DNA from: Paraconexibacter algicola
Lineage (GTDB): Bacteria; Actinomycetota; Thermoleophilia; Solirubrobacterales; Solirubrobacteraceae
Direction of reading: 5' to 3'
Length of the DNA stretch: 64,000 bases
Assembly: GCF_003044185.1 (NCBI RefSeq)
Contig: NZ_PYYB01000001.1
Coordinates: forward strand, 1,550,001-1,614,000
The first letter of the stretch is position 1, and every line of letters starts with the position of its first letter. This document shows, one piece after another, positions 8,479 to 16,715 of this stretch. The notes below the pieces were generated by a model. That model ran no database searches. It was not told the DNA's origin and worked only from the letters and a program-made list of their open reading frames with translations. The translations under genes were made by a program, and so were the position numbers.

Positions 8479-8496
8479 CCCTAACGATCGTTAAGG
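8479..8496. promoter_or_regulatory. TetR-type operator, core TAACGATCGTTA
   Basis: Perfect 12-bp palindrome at 8482-8493, extended to CC and GG outside one unpaired base on each side. It starts 12 bases upstream of the -10-like TATGGT of the acyl-CoA dehydrogenase gene, so a bound repressor would cover the -35 region. The same 12-mer occurs at 22948-22959 and 49961-49972, and a close variant at 47036-47049. Confidence 0.75.
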
Positions 8497-8530
8497 CGCA
8501 AGAACGTGGCGTGTCAGCGTTCGTCGGCCG

Positions 8531-8557
8531 TGTCGATCGGGCAGGACGTCGATCGTC
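8531..8557 (+). promoter_or_regulatory. ECF sigma factor-type promoter (TGTCGA, 17 bases, CGTC)
   Basis: TGTCGA at 8531-8536 followed after 17 bases by CGTC at 8554-8557. This matches the promoter signature I recall for ECF42 sigma factors, TGTCGA in the -35 and CGA/TC in the -10, and stands in front of the DGPF-ECF pair. It suggests autoregulation by the downstream sigma factor. The ATG of the first gene is at 8597 with GAGAGGA as ribosome binding site. Confidence 0.65.
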
Positions 8558-8596
8558 GTCCCGTGTAGAACGACCCCTTCCACCGAGAGGAACCAC

Positions 8597-8995
8597 ATGC
8601 CCCGCTACACGATGTTCATGATCCCCGGCCCCCACGCCTACAACCCCGACGTGCCGCTCGACCCGGCGCTCTTCGAGGAGATGGGCGCCTACAACGAGCA
8701 GCTCGAGAAGGCCGGCGTCCTGCTCTCCGGCGAGGGCCTCCACGGCCCCGACGAGGCGGTCCAGGTGAAGTTCGACGCCGACCGCAAGGGCACGATCTTC
8801 GACGGCCCGTTCGCGGAGGCCAAGGAGCTCGTCGGCGGCTTCTGGATGCTGGAGGTCAAGGACCACGCCGAGGCGCTCGAGTGGGCCAGCCGCGTCCCCG
8901 GCAGCCCCGGCGACATCGTCGAGCTGCGCCGCGTGCAGGAGATGGAGGACTTCCCGCAGGACGTCCAGGCGGTCCTGCGGGACGCCGACGCTTGA
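8597..8995 (+). CDS. DGPF/YCII-domain protein
   Basis: A 132-residue protein of the YCII-related fold. It carries the signature DGPF at residues 69-72 within TIFDGPFAEAKELVGGF, preceded by a short beta-strand start MPRYTMFMIPG. These small alpha/beta proteins accompany ECF42-type sigma factors in many bacteria; a catalytic role has been suggested for the fold, but the function of the DGPF group is not known to me. The stop codon overlaps the TTG start of the sigma gene (8992-8995), so translation is probably coupled. A matching ECF promoter lies at 8531-8557. Confidence 0.9.
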   Translation: MPRYTMFMIPGPHAYNPDVPLDPALFEEMGAYNEQLEKAGVLLSGEGLHGPDEAVQVKFDADRKGTIFDGPFAEAKELVGGFWMLEVKDHAEALEWASRVPGSPGDIVELRRVQEMEDFPQDVQAVLRDADA

Positions 8996-10290
8996 CCCGC
9001 GCCCCCCGGGACGACGGGCGACGCGCCGGCGGCCCCGCCGGCGGCGTCGCGGCCCGCGTCGAGGCGGTCTGGCGGATCGAGGCGGCCGGGATCATCGCCC
9101 GCGTCGCCCGCATCGTGCACGACGTCGCGCTCGCCGAGGACCTCGCGCAGGACGCCCTCGTGGCCGCGCTCACCGCGTGGCCGCAGAGCGGCGTGCCGGA
9201 CAACCCGGCCGCCTGGCTGACGTCGACCGCGACGAACCGGGCGATCGACCAGCTGCGCCGCCGTCAGAACCTCGACCGCAAGCACGAGCTCGTCCGCACC
9301 GAGCTCGAGCGCGCCGACCCCCCGGAGACCCACGACCTCGTGGCCGCCATGGACGACATCGACGACGACATCCTGCGCCTCGTCTTCACCTGCTGCCACC
9401 CGGTCCTCGGCCCGGAGGCGCAGGCGGCGCTGACCCTGCGGATGGTCGGCGGCCTCACGACCGCCGAGATCGCCCGCGCCTTCCTCACCAGCACCACCAC
9501 CGTGCAGCAGCGGATCGTGCGGGCCAAGCGGACGCTCACCGAGCACGACGTCCGCTTCGAGCAGCCCGAGCCGCACGAGCGGCCCGCGCGCCTGGCCGCC
9601 GTCCTGCGCGTCATCTACCTCCTGTTCAACGAGGGCTACGCCGCCACCTCCGGCGCCGACTGGACGCGGCCCGCGCTGTGCGAGGACGCGCTGCGCCTGG
9701 CCCGCATCCTCGCCGGGCTCGCGCCCACGGAGCCCGAGGTGCACGGCCTCGCCGCCCTGCTGGAGCTGCAGGCCTCGCGGCTGGCCGCGCGGATCGGCCC
9801 GGGCGGGGAGCCGGTCCTGCTGCTCGACCAGGACCGCTCGCGCTGGGACCGCCTGCTGATCCGCCGCGGCCTCGACGCGCTCGCCCGCGCCGAGGAGCAG
9901 GGGACCCCGGCCGGCCCGTACGCGCTGCAGGCGGCGATCGCCGCGTGCCACGCGCGGGCGGCGCGCCCGCAGGACACCGACTGGGGGCGGATCGCCGCGC
10001 TCTACGACACGCTCGCCGAGCGCGCCCCGTCCCCGGTCGTCGAGCTGAACCGCGCGGTCGCGCTCGGCATGGCGCGGGGGCCGCAGGTCGGCCTCGCGCT
10101 CGTCGACCAGCTCGTCGCGATGGACGCGCTCCCCGGCTACCACCTGCTCCCCGCGGTCCGCGGCGACCTGCTCGAGCGGCTCGGACGCAACGAGGAGGCA
10201 CGCGCGGCGTTCGCGCAGGCGGCCGAGCTGACCGACAACGAGCGCGAGCGCGCGCTGCTGCGCCGGCGCGCCGCCGGCGCGGACGCCTGA
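8992..10290 (+). CDS. ECF sigma factor with C-terminal DUF6596/TPR-like extension (ECF42 type)
   Basis: 432 residues from a TTG that overlaps the DGPF stop. The first 170 or so residues are a sigma-70 group 4 protein: region 2 near ARIVHDVALAEDLAQDALVAAL and WLTSTATNRAIDQLRRR, and region 4 near TTAEIARAFLTSTTTVQQR followed by IVRAKRTL. The remainder is the long helical extension typical of the ECF42 class, including RVIYLLFNEGYAATSG and a tail of helix pairs ending GRNEEARAAFAQAAELTDNE, which reads like a TPR. No anti-sigma factor gene is adjacent, in keeping with this class, where the extension is thought to regulate activity. It should direct RNA polymerase to TGTCGA-type promoters. An internal start instead of TTG cannot be excluded. 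Confidence 0.9.
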   Translation: MTRAPRDDGRRAGGPAGGVAARVEAVWRIEAAGIIARVARIVHDVALAEDLAQDALVAALTAWPQSGVPDNPAAWLTSTATNRAIDQLRRRQNLDRKHELVRTELERADPPETHDLVAAMDDIDDDILRLVFTCCHPVLGPEAQAALTLRMVGGLTTAEIARAFLTSTTTVQQRIVRAKRTLTEHDVRFEQPEPHERPARLAAVLRVIYLLFNEGYAATSGADWTRPALCEDALRLARILAGLAPTEPEVHGLAALLELQASRLAARIGPGGEPVLLLDQDRSRWDRLLIRRGLDALARAEEQGTPAGPYALQAAIAACHARAARPQDTDWGRIAALYDTLAERAPSPVVELNRAVALGMARGPQVGLALVDQLVAMDALPGYHLLPAVRGDLLERLGRNEEARAAFAQAAELTDNERERALLRRRAAGADA

Positions 10291-10378
10291 GCGCGGGCCG
10301 CACCCGCGCGGGAGGTTCTCGTCCCCCGGGCGAGGGGTTTTCCCGGCACGCCCGCGGGCGGGTGACTAGCGTCGCGCC

Positions 10379-12559
10379 ATGTCCGAGCACAAGATCTGGT
10401 GCGGGGTCTGCGAGGCCACGTGCGGCCTGGTGGCCACCGTCGAGGACGACCGCGTCGTGAAGGTCCGGCCCGACGACAGCCACCCCAACTCCGAGGGGTT
10501 CGCCTGCCCCAAGGGGATCCTCTACCCGAAGATCCTCGAGGACCCCGACCGGGTGCTCGCCCCGCAGCGCCGCCGCGCCGACGGCACGTTCGAGCCGGTC
10601 TCCTGGGACGAGGCGCTCGACGACATCGGCCGTCGGCTGAACGCGGTCATCGCCGAGCACGGACGGGAGTCCGTCGGCGTCACGCTCGGCAACCCGACCG
10701 GCTGGAACTACGGCGCGTTCTTCCTGACGTTCGGCATGGCCGCCGCGCTCGGGACGAAGCACTTCTTCAGCGCGGGCTCGGTCGACATCAACAACTACTG
10801 GGTCGTCGGGCAGCTCCTCTACGGCCACAACCTCACGAACCCGGTCCCGGACTTCGACCGCACGGACTTCCTGCTCGTGCTCGGCGCCAACCCGGTGGTC
10901 TCGCACGGCTCGATGGTCACGGTCGGCAACGTCCGCCGGCGGATGAACGACATCGTCGGCCGCGGCGGTCGCATCGTCGTCGTCGACCCGCGCCGCACCG
11001 AGACCGCGGAGCTCTACGAGCACGTCCCGGTCCGCCCGGACTCCGACGCCTGGCTGCTGGCGGGCATGCTCCGCACGATCTTCGACGAGGGCCTCGAGCA
11101 CCGGGCGATGCTCGCCCACCAGGCCACCGGCGTGGACGCGCTGCGCGCGATGGTCGCGGACCTCGACCTCGACCACGCCGCCGCCGAGACCGGCATCCCC
11201 CGCGCGACGATCGAGCAGCTCGCGCGCGACCTCGCCGCCGCGCCCTCGGCGTGCGTGTACGGCCGCTGCGGCGCGTCCCTGAGCCGCTTCTCGACGCTCA
11301 CGAAGTACCTCATCGACGCGCTGAACATCGTCACCGGCAACCTCGACCGGCCCGGCGGCATGGTCTTCCCGATGCCGTTCCTGGACGCGGAGACGTTCAC
11401 GAAGCTCTTCCGGATCAACGGCTACGACCGCTGGCGCACGCGCGTCGACGGGATCCCCGAGGTGCTCGGCACCTCGCCGCTGGCGTGCCTGCCGCGCGAG
11501 GCCGAGACCCCCGGGCCCGGGCAGCTGCGCGCGATGATCGCGGTGTCGACGAACATGGCGACGACCTCGCCCGCGTCCAACGACATGGAGCGCGCGCTCG
11601 CCGGCCTCGACCTGTTCGTCTCGCTGGACCCGTACATCACCGAGACCAACCGGCACGCCGACTACGTGCTGCCGCCGAAGATGCTGCTCGAGCGCGAGGG
11701 CTTCCCGCTGTTCGGCCAGCTCCACTACACGATCCCCAACGCGTCGTGGACCGAGGCGATCGTCCCGCCGCGCGGCGACGTGCGCGACGACTGGTGGGTC
11801 ATCGACCAGATCTGCAAGCGGATCGGGATCGTCCCGTCGCCCGCACCGGGCGCCCAGCTCCTCGGTCGCCTCGGGGTGCGCGTGCCGCCGTCGCTGGCCG
11901 TCGACCTGTTCATGCGGATCGGCCGCTACGGCGACCTGTTCGGGCTGCGCCGGCGCGGCCTCAGCCGCCGCAAGCTGCTGCGCCACGACGGGGCGATCAA
12001 GCTCGAGGACGGCCTCGAGACCGGGGTGCTGCGCCGCAAGCTCCACACGAAGGACAAGCGCGTGCACCTCGGCGATCCCCTCTTCGCGCGCGAGATGCAG
12101 CGGATGCGCACGACGCCGACCGCGGACGTCGAGCACCCCCTGCGGCTGTTCACGATCCGCGAGCTGCGCTCCCAGAACTCGTGGCTGCACAACGTCCCGA
12201 AGCTCATGGCGGGAGGCCGCGGCTGCCGCCTGCGGATCCATCCCGACGACGCCCGCGAGCGGGGGATCGAGGACGGCTCGACCGTCGCGGTCGCCTCGCG
12301 CTGGGGCCGGATCGAGGTCGAGGCTCGCGTCACCGACGAGGTGATGCCTGGGTCGGTCGGCCTCAACCAGCACTGGGGGCACAAGGGCGGCTGGCGGACC
12401 GCGGTCGCCGCCGGTGGCGCCCGCTACAACGACCTCGTGCCCGGGGACGCGGCGACGATCGACGTCGCCTCGGGCAACGCGTGGATGAACGGCATCGGGG
12501 TCGAGGTCGTGCCGGTCGCAGCGCCCGCGCCCGCGGACGCTGCGGCCCTCACCGCCTGA
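10379..12559 (+). CDS. Molybdopterin-dependent oxidoreductase with [4Fe-4S] domain
   Basis: 726 residues. The N terminus holds a [4Fe-4S] motif with Cys at 8, 11, 15 and 43, followed by domains of the DMSO reductase/formate dehydrogenase/nitrate reductase family: GNPTGWNYGAFF, LLVLGANPVVSHGS, IVVVDPRRTETAELYEHV, and a C-terminal molybdopterin-binding domain (LRLFTIRELRSQNSWLHNVP; RLRIHPDDARERGI). There is no Tat signal and no electron-transfer subunit next to it, so it looks like a cytoplasmic single-subunit enzyme. The active-site ligand to Mo is not obvious by eye and the substrate is unknown. TAGCGT lies 6 bases before the ATG. The 3' end overlaps the convergent hydrolase gene by 11 bases. 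Confidence 0.92.
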   Translation: MSEHKIWCGVCEATCGLVATVEDDRVVKVRPDDSHPNSEGFACPKGILYPKILEDPDRVLAPQRRRADGTFEPVSWDEALDDIGRRLNAVIAEHGRESVGVTLGNPTGWNYGAFFLTFGMAAALGTKHFFSAGSVDINNYWVVGQLLYGHNLTNPVPDFDRTDFLLVLGANPVVSHGSMVTVGNVRRRMNDIVGRGGRIVVVDPRRTETAELYEHVPVRPDSDAWLLAGMLRTIFDEGLEHRAMLAHQATGVDALRAMVADLDLDHAAAETGIPRATIEQLARDLAAAPSACVYGRCGASLSRFSTLTKYLIDALNIVTGNLDRPGGMVFPMPFLDAETFTKLFRINGYDRWRTRVDGIPEVLGTSPLACLPREAETPGPGQLRAMIAVSTNMATTSPASNDMERALAGLDLFVSLDPYITETNRHADYVLPPKMLLEREGFPLFGQLHYTIPNASWTEAIVPPRGDVRDDWWVIDQICKRIGIVPSPAPGAQLLGRLGVRVPPSLAVDLFMRIGRYGDLFGLRRRGLSRRKLLRHDGAIKLEDGLETGVLRRKLHTKDKRVHLGDPLFAREMQRMRTTPTADVEHPLRLFTIRELRSQNSWLHNVPKLMAGGRGCRLRIHPDDARERGIEDGSTVAVASRWGRIEVEARVTDEVMPGSVGLNQHWGHKGGWRTAVAAGGARYNDLVPGDAATIDVASGNAWMNGIGVEVVPVAAPAPADAAALTA

Positions 12560-13565
12560 CGCGGCGCTCGCCGCGCGCGGCCCGCCTCGAGGCGGCCGTC
12601 GCGCGGGGGGCGTCGAGCATCGCCGACCACACCGGCGTCAGCACGGGTCGGCGGTCGCGGTCGCGGCGCAGGGCGGAGTCGACCGCCGTCGCGTTGTGCT
12701 GCTGCAGCGGCGTGCAGAGCAGCAGCGAGCAGCCGCTCGTGACCGTTCGGTTCGTCACGCCCGCCGCGTCCCAGGCGGCGTCGCAGCCGTCGCACAGCAT
12801 CCCCTCCTGCTGGTTGCGCAGCGCGAACAGCGCTCCGGTCGGGGTGGTGCCGGGACCGCGCAGCCAGGAGGCGGGCGTCCCGTTCGCGGTGCGGTCACGC
12901 GGGCCGGAGAGCATCACCGCGCGTGCGACGGGCAGCCGTCGCGCGAGGAACAGCGCGTGTCCCGCGCCCTGCGAGTGCCCGGCGACGACGATGCGCCGCC
13001 AGTCCGGGCGGGCGCGTCGGGGCGCGCCGTACGGGGAGCCGGCGTCGGCGACGAGGTAGCGCTCCCAGCCCAGCCGGGTGAGCAGGCTCACGAGCCGTCC
13101 GCTGACCGCGTCGGCCGGCCGGACCCCGGCGGTCGCGGGCCAGCCCCCGGCGGGGGCGCCGCCGACGGTGGTGCCGGTCCCGAAGAGGGTGCCGCCGCGG
13201 ACGTCGGCCAGGCAGCGGTCCTGCGCGGCGAGCGCGGCGGTGCCGGCCGGTCGCGGGTCGGGGCAGCGCCGCGCGACGGGCGCGTTGGGGTAGCGCAGGT
13301 CGACGACGTCGTGCCCGAGGCGGGCGGCGAGCGCCCCGAACTCCTCGTAGACGCCGGGCAGGCTGTTCGAGCCGCCGAGGAACAGCACGAGCGTCCCGCG
13401 CGGCGTGCCCTGCGCCCGCCAGACGTGATGGGCAGCGAGCCCGGTGGCGCGGGCGAGCGTCGGGTCGGTGGTGCGCGGGTCGATCCGCTCGACGGCCGCC
13501 CCCGCGGTGGCGGGCACGGCCAGCAGCGCGACGAGCAGGCCGAGGACGCGGACGGGAAGGCGCAT
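12549..13565 (-). CDS. Secreted alpha/beta-hydrolase-like protein
   Basis: 338 residues with a Sec signal peptide (MRLPVRVLGLLVALLAVPATAGA, cleavage near 23). The mature part shows an alpha/beta hydrolase pattern: an early strand LVLFLGGSNSLPG and the nucleophile elbow AGHSQGAGHA with Ser at about 198. Several Cys (about residues 101, 118, and a cluster DGCDAAWD...SGCSLLLC) could form disulphides outside the cell. I recall a poorly characterised secreted family (BPSS1187) with this look, but cannot confirm. Substrate unknown. It converges on the molybdopterin gene with an 11-base overlap of coding ends. Confidence 0.72.
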   Translation of the reverse strand: MRLPVRVLGLLVALLAVPATAGAAVERIDPRTTDPTLARATGLAAHHVWRAQGTPRGTLVLFLGGSNSLPGVYEEFGALAARLGHDVVDLRYPNAPVARRCPDPRPAGTAALAAQDRCLADVRGGTLFGTGTTVGGAPAGGWPATAGVRPADAVSGRLVSLLTRLGWERYLVADAGSPYGAPRRARPDWRRIVVAGHSQGAGHALFLARRLPVARAVMLSGPRDRTANGTPASWLRGPGTTPTGALFALRNQQEGMLCDGCDAAWDAAGVTNRTVTSGCSLLLCTPLQQHNATAVDSALRRDRDRRPVLTPVWSAMLDAPRATAASRRAARGERRVRR

Positions 13566-13593
13566 GCGGGCGAGCGTAGCCCGCCCGGCGGGC

Positions 13594-14019
13594 TCAGGCC
13601 AGGCCCAGCTGGCGCATCAGCCCGAGCGCGTCGTAGTACGCCCGGACGACGGTCGCGCGGCCGTCCTCGTCGACGGTGAAGACGTCGGTGCCGGTGACGT
13701 CGAACGGCTTGCCGGTGACGGGCAGCGGCGGGAACTCGCCGCTGTGCGTGCCGAGCATGCGCCACTCCTGCGCGACGCGGGCGGCGGCCTCGTCGACCAG
13801 CGGCTCGCCGATGAGCTCGAAGCGCAGGTCGGGGAACGCGCCCCAGCTGCCGGTGAAGAACCCGTGCGCGGCGTCGAGGTGCTCGAGCGGCGCGGGCAGC
13901 AGCGGGTCGGTCCAGTGGAAGGCGTCGGCGAGGATCGGGGCGACGGCGTCGAGGTCGCGGCCGTTCCAGGCGGCGAAGTAGCGGCCCGGGTAGGCGGCGA
14001 GCAGGGTGGTGGTCGTCAT
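13594..14019 (-). CDS. SnoaL/NTF2-like fold protein (ester cyclase-like)
   Basis: A 141-residue protein with the NTF2/SnoaL small cone-shaped fold pattern: an early RYFAAWNGRDLDAVAPIL helix, FHWTDPLLPAPLEHL, and a strand-rich end VTGKPFDVTGTDVFTVDEDGRATVVRAYYD. This family includes polyketide cyclases, ketosteroid isomerase-like proteins and many of unknown function. No biosynthetic genes are adjacent, so the SnoaL name should not be read as a polyketide role. Start ATG at 14019 gives the family's usual length. It is divergent from the dioxygenase gene over a 121-base interval. Confidence 0.8.
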   Translation of the reverse strand: MTTTTLLAAYPGRYFAAWNGRDLDAVAPILADAFHWTDPLLPAPLEHLDAAHGFFTGSWGAFPDLRFELIGEPLVDEAAARVAQEWRMLGTHSGEFPPLPVTGKPFDVTGTDVFTVDEDGRATVVRAYYDALGLMRQLGLA

Positions 14020-14140
14020 GTGGTCGACGCTCGCAGCGGCACGGGGCGGTGGCGACTCCCCGCCGGGACGCCCGGATCCCCCAGCGGGGTCACGCGCGGC
14101 TCCCAGGGAACGCCCAGGGTCGTCCGGTGCAATGGCCGCC

Positions 14141-14980
14141 ATGAGCGACCACCACGAGCACGAGCACGACCTGGGCCTCTCCCACGACCTCCCGATCATG
14201 GTCAGCCGCCGCCGCGCGCTGGGGATCTTCGGCGCCGGGATCGGCGCCGTCCTCGCGGGCTGCGGCTCCTCCGACAAGGGGGCGTCCACGGGCACGACCA
14301 CGAGCAGCTCCGCGACGAGCACGACGGCGACGACGACCGGGTCCGCCGCTTCCAGCACGTCGGCGGTGCCCGAGGAGACCGGCGGCCCGTTCCCCGGCGA
14401 CGGGACCAACGGGCCGAACGTCCTGACCGAGTCGGGCGTCGTGCGCCAGGACATCCGCACGAGCATCGGCGACGCGTCGGGAACGGCGACCGGCGCGGAG
14501 GCGACCGTCGCGCTGAAGCTCATCGACGTGCAGGGCGGCGGTGGCCCGCTGGCGGGTGCGGCGATCTACATCTGGCACTGCACGGCCGACGGCAAGTACT
14601 CCCTGTACGAGGACGACGTCGCGGGCGAGAACTTCCTGCGCGGCGTGCAGGAGTCCGATGCGGACGGCAACGTGACCTTCACGACGATCTACCCGGGCAC
14701 CTACGCGGGCCGCTGGCCGCACATCCACTTCGAGGTCTACGAGTCGCTGGAGGCGGCGACGACCGCCAGCCAGAAGCTGCGCACCTCGCAGATCGCGCTG
14801 CCGCAGGAGGCCTGCGAGAAGGTCTACGCGGCCGGCGGCTACGGCAACAGCGCCGCGAACCTCGCGCAGCTCTCGATCGACACGGACATGGTGTTCAGCG
14901 ACGGCTACGGCACGCAGCTGGCGACGGTCACCGGCGCGCCCGGTGACGGCCTGACGATGCGCCTGAACATCGGCGTCTGA
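14141..14980 (+). CDS. Tat-exported lipoprotein intradiol ring-cleavage dioxygenase
   Basis: 279 residues. The N terminus is unusual for the family: a His-rich start (MSDHHEHEHD), a twin-arginine segment VSRRRALGIFGAGIG, and a lipobox AVLAGC with Cys at about 41, then a Ser/Thr-rich linker to about residue 75. The catalytic domain follows with TGGPFPGDGTNGP and the non-heme Fe(III) ligands expected from catechol dioxygenases: Tyr about 153 in GKYSLY, Tyr about 188 in YPGTYAG, Arg 191, and His 194 and 196 in WPHIHFEVY. The protein is therefore predicted to be folded with iron in the cytoplasm, exported and anchored outside the membrane, where it would cleave catechol- or hydroxyquinol-type rings. 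ATG 14132 is an alternative start. Confidence 0.9.
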   Translation: MSDHHEHEHDLGLSHDLPIMVSRRRALGIFGAGIGAVLAGCGSSDKGASTGTTTSSSATSTTATTTGSAASSTSAVPEETGGPFPGDGTNGPNVLTESGVVRQDIRTSIGDASGTATGAEATVALKLIDVQGGGGPLAGAAIYIWHCTADGKYSLYEDDVAGENFLRGVQESDADGNVTFTTIYPGTYAGRWPHIHFEVYESLEAATTASQKLRTSQIALPQEACEKVYAAGGYGNSAANLAQLSIDTDMVFSDGYGTQLATVTGAPGDGLTMRLNIGV

Positions 14981-14985
14981 GCCGG

Positions 14986-15046
14986 TCGCGGTCGAGCGAC
15001 CGCGAGCTGGCCGGAATCGTCCGTGCGGTGGCCTTGCGGCCACCGC
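14986..15046 (+). terminator. Two tandem hairpins after the dioxygenase gene
   Basis: First hairpin 14986-15005: TCGCGGTC and GACCGCGA with a GAGC loop. Second hairpin 15025-15046: GCGGTGGCC and GGCCACCGC with a TTGC loop. Both are perfect and lie in the 88 bases between the dioxygenase stop and the GlxA-type gene. The first is probably a terminator; the second lies in the likely promoter region of the next gene and could also be an operator. Confidence 0.55.
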
Positions 15047-15068
15047 GGGCGGGCGGCAGCATGCGCCC

Positions 15069-16049
15069 ATGCCGTCCGCCCGCCGCATCGTCGTCGTCGC
15101 CTTCGAGGGGGCGCAGGCGCTCGACTTCACCGGTCCGCACGAGGTGTTCGCGATCGCCGACCGCCTCGGCGGCGGCGGGCGGTACGCCCTGCGGCTCGTC
15201 TCGCCCGACGGCGCGCCGCTGCGGTGCAGCAGCGGACTGCGCGTCGTCCCCGACGGGGCGGCCCGCGACGTCCGCGGACCGCTCGACACGCTCGTCGTGG
15301 CGGGCGGCGACGGCACGCGCGCGGCGCTGCGCGACGAGCCCTTCGTCGCCACCCTGGGCCGCCTGTCGGCCCGGGCGCGACGGACCTGCTCGGTCTGCTC
15401 CGGCGCGTTCCTCCTGGCCGCCGCCGGACTGCTCGACGGCCGCCGGGCGGCGACGCACTGGAGCCGCGCCGGGGAGCTCCAGCGCCGCCACCCCGCGGTC
15501 CGCGTGGACCCGGACCCGCTCTACGTGCGCGACGGCGACGTCTGGACGAGCGCCGGGATCACGGCGGGGATGGACCTCGCGCTCGCGCTGGTCGAGGACG
15601 ATCACGGCCGCGAGGCGGCGCTCGACGTCGCGCGCTGGCTGGTGCTCCACACGGCGCGCGCGGGCGGCCAGGCGCAGTTCTCGGTGCCGCTGGCCTTCCA
15701 GGCGGCCGAGCACGCGCCGGTGCGCGACGCGCAGGAGGCGGTCCGCGCGGACCCGGGCGCGCCGCACACGGTCGAGGCGCTGGCGGCGCGGGCGGGCATG
15801 CCGGCCCGGAGCTTCTCGCGGGCGTTCAAGCGCGAGACCGGCATGACGCCCGCCGCGTTCGTGGAGCAGGTCCGCGTCGAGCGGGCCCGCGAGCTGCTGC
15901 AGGCCGGCCGGGCGACGACCGAGGAGGTCGCGGCCGCCTGTGGCTTCGGCACCGTCGAGACCTTCCGGCGGGCCTTCCGCCGGCGCCTGGGCACGAGCCC
16001 CGGCGCGTACCGCGACCGCTTCCGCGCGACGCTGCGGTCGGCCGCCTGA
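15069..16049 (+). CDS. GlxA-type transcriptional regulator (DJ-1/PfpI domain plus AraC HTH)
   Basis: 326 residues. The first 190 or so form a class-I glutamine-amidotransferase-like DJ-1/PfpI domain (RIVVVAFEGAQALDFTGPHEVF; nucleophile-elbow region TCSVCSGAFLLAAAGLL, with Cys in the elbow), and the last 100 an AraC-type double helix-turn-helix (TVEALAARAGMPARSFSRAF; EEVAAACGFGTVETFRRAFR). Members sense small metabolites or nitrogen compounds and regulate nearby genes. The DJ-1/PfpI protein gene follows after 18 bases, so the two probably form one unit, the second gene being either target or co-sensor. Two hairpins precede the start. Confidence 0.9.
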   Translation: MPSARRIVVVAFEGAQALDFTGPHEVFAIADRLGGGGRYALRLVSPDGAPLRCSSGLRVVPDGAARDVRGPLDTLVVAGGDGTRAALRDEPFVATLGRLSARARRTCSVCSGAFLLAAAGLLDGRRAATHWSRAGELQRRHPAVRVDPDPLYVRDGDVWTSAGITAGMDLALALVEDDHGREAALDVARWLVLHTARAGGQAQFSVPLAFQAAEHAPVRDAQEAVRADPGAPHTVEALAARAGMPARSFSRAFKRETGMTPAAFVEQVRVERARELLQAGRATTEEVAAACGFGTVETFRRAFRRRLGTSPGAYRDRFRATLRSAA

Positions 16050-16067
16050 CCCCGAGGAGCAACGGCC

Positions 16068-16700
16068 ATGGACGTCGTCATCCCGCTGTACGACCGCTTC
16101 ACGATGCTCGACGCGGTCGGGCCCTACCAGGTGCTCGCCGCCGTGCCGGGCACGCGCATCCACTGGCTGGCCGAGCAGGCCGGGCCGGTCAAGGACGAGA
16201 GCGGCACCGCGGCGCTGGTCGCCGACGGCGCGTGGGAGGACGTCCCGCGCCCGGACGTGGTCGTCGTCCCCGGCGGGTTCGGGACCCGCGCGCTGCTGCG
16301 CGACGAGCGGGCCCTGTCGTGGCTGCGTGGCGTCCACGAGCACACGCGGTTCACGACGTCGGTGTGCACCGGCTCGCTGTGGCTGGCGGCCGCCGGGATA
16401 CTCGACGGGCTCGAGGCGACCGGGCACTGGGCGGCGATGGACCAGCTCGCCGAGCTCGGGGCGCGCCCGACCGGCCGGCGCGTGGTCGAGCAGGGGAAGG
16501 TCATCACCGCCGCGGGGGTCTCCTCGGGGATCGACATGGCCCTGACGCTCGTCGCGCGGCTCGTCGCGCCCGAGGCGGCGCAGGCGGTCCAGCTGGCGAT
16601 CGAGTACGACCCGCAGCCGCCGTTCGACGCGGGCTCCCCGGAGAAGGCACCGCCGGAGATCGTCGCGCTGGTGCGCAGCGTGATGGACGCGCAGGGCTGA
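16068..16700 (+). CDS. DJ-1/PfpI family protein (isonitrile hydratase-like)
   Basis: 210 residues, one DJ-1/PfpI domain. It starts MDVVIPLYDRFTMLDAVGPYQVL, has the mid-strand PDVVVVPGGFGTRALL, and the nucleophile elbow FTTSVCTGSLWLAAAGIL with Cys at about residue 101. Downstream are the conserved THW-equivalent (ATGHWAAMDQL) and GVSSGIDMALTLVARL. This architecture is shared by isonitrile hydratases and by regulator domains; the enzymatic activity cannot be told apart by sequence alone. It sits 18 bases after the GlxA-type regulator with a GAGGAG ribosome binding site and is probably its co-transcribed partner. Confidence 0.88.
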   Translation: MDVVIPLYDRFTMLDAVGPYQVLAAVPGTRIHWLAEQAGPVKDESGTAALVADGAWEDVPRPDVVVVPGGFGTRALLRDERALSWLRGVHEHTRFTTSVCTGSLWLAAAGILDGLEATGHWAAMDQLAELGARPTGRRVVEQGKVITAAGVSSGIDMALTLVARLVAPEAAQAVQLAIEYDPQPPFDAGSPEKAPPEIVALVRSVMDAQG

Positions 16701-16715
16701 CGCGGCGCGCCGCGG

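Noticed and set aside
9626-12382. A 918-codon minus-strand open frame across the sigma factor and molybdopterin genes.
   Set aside because: It is antisense to two well-supported genes and reads as low-complexity Arg/Ala/Val/Asp; no family pattern.
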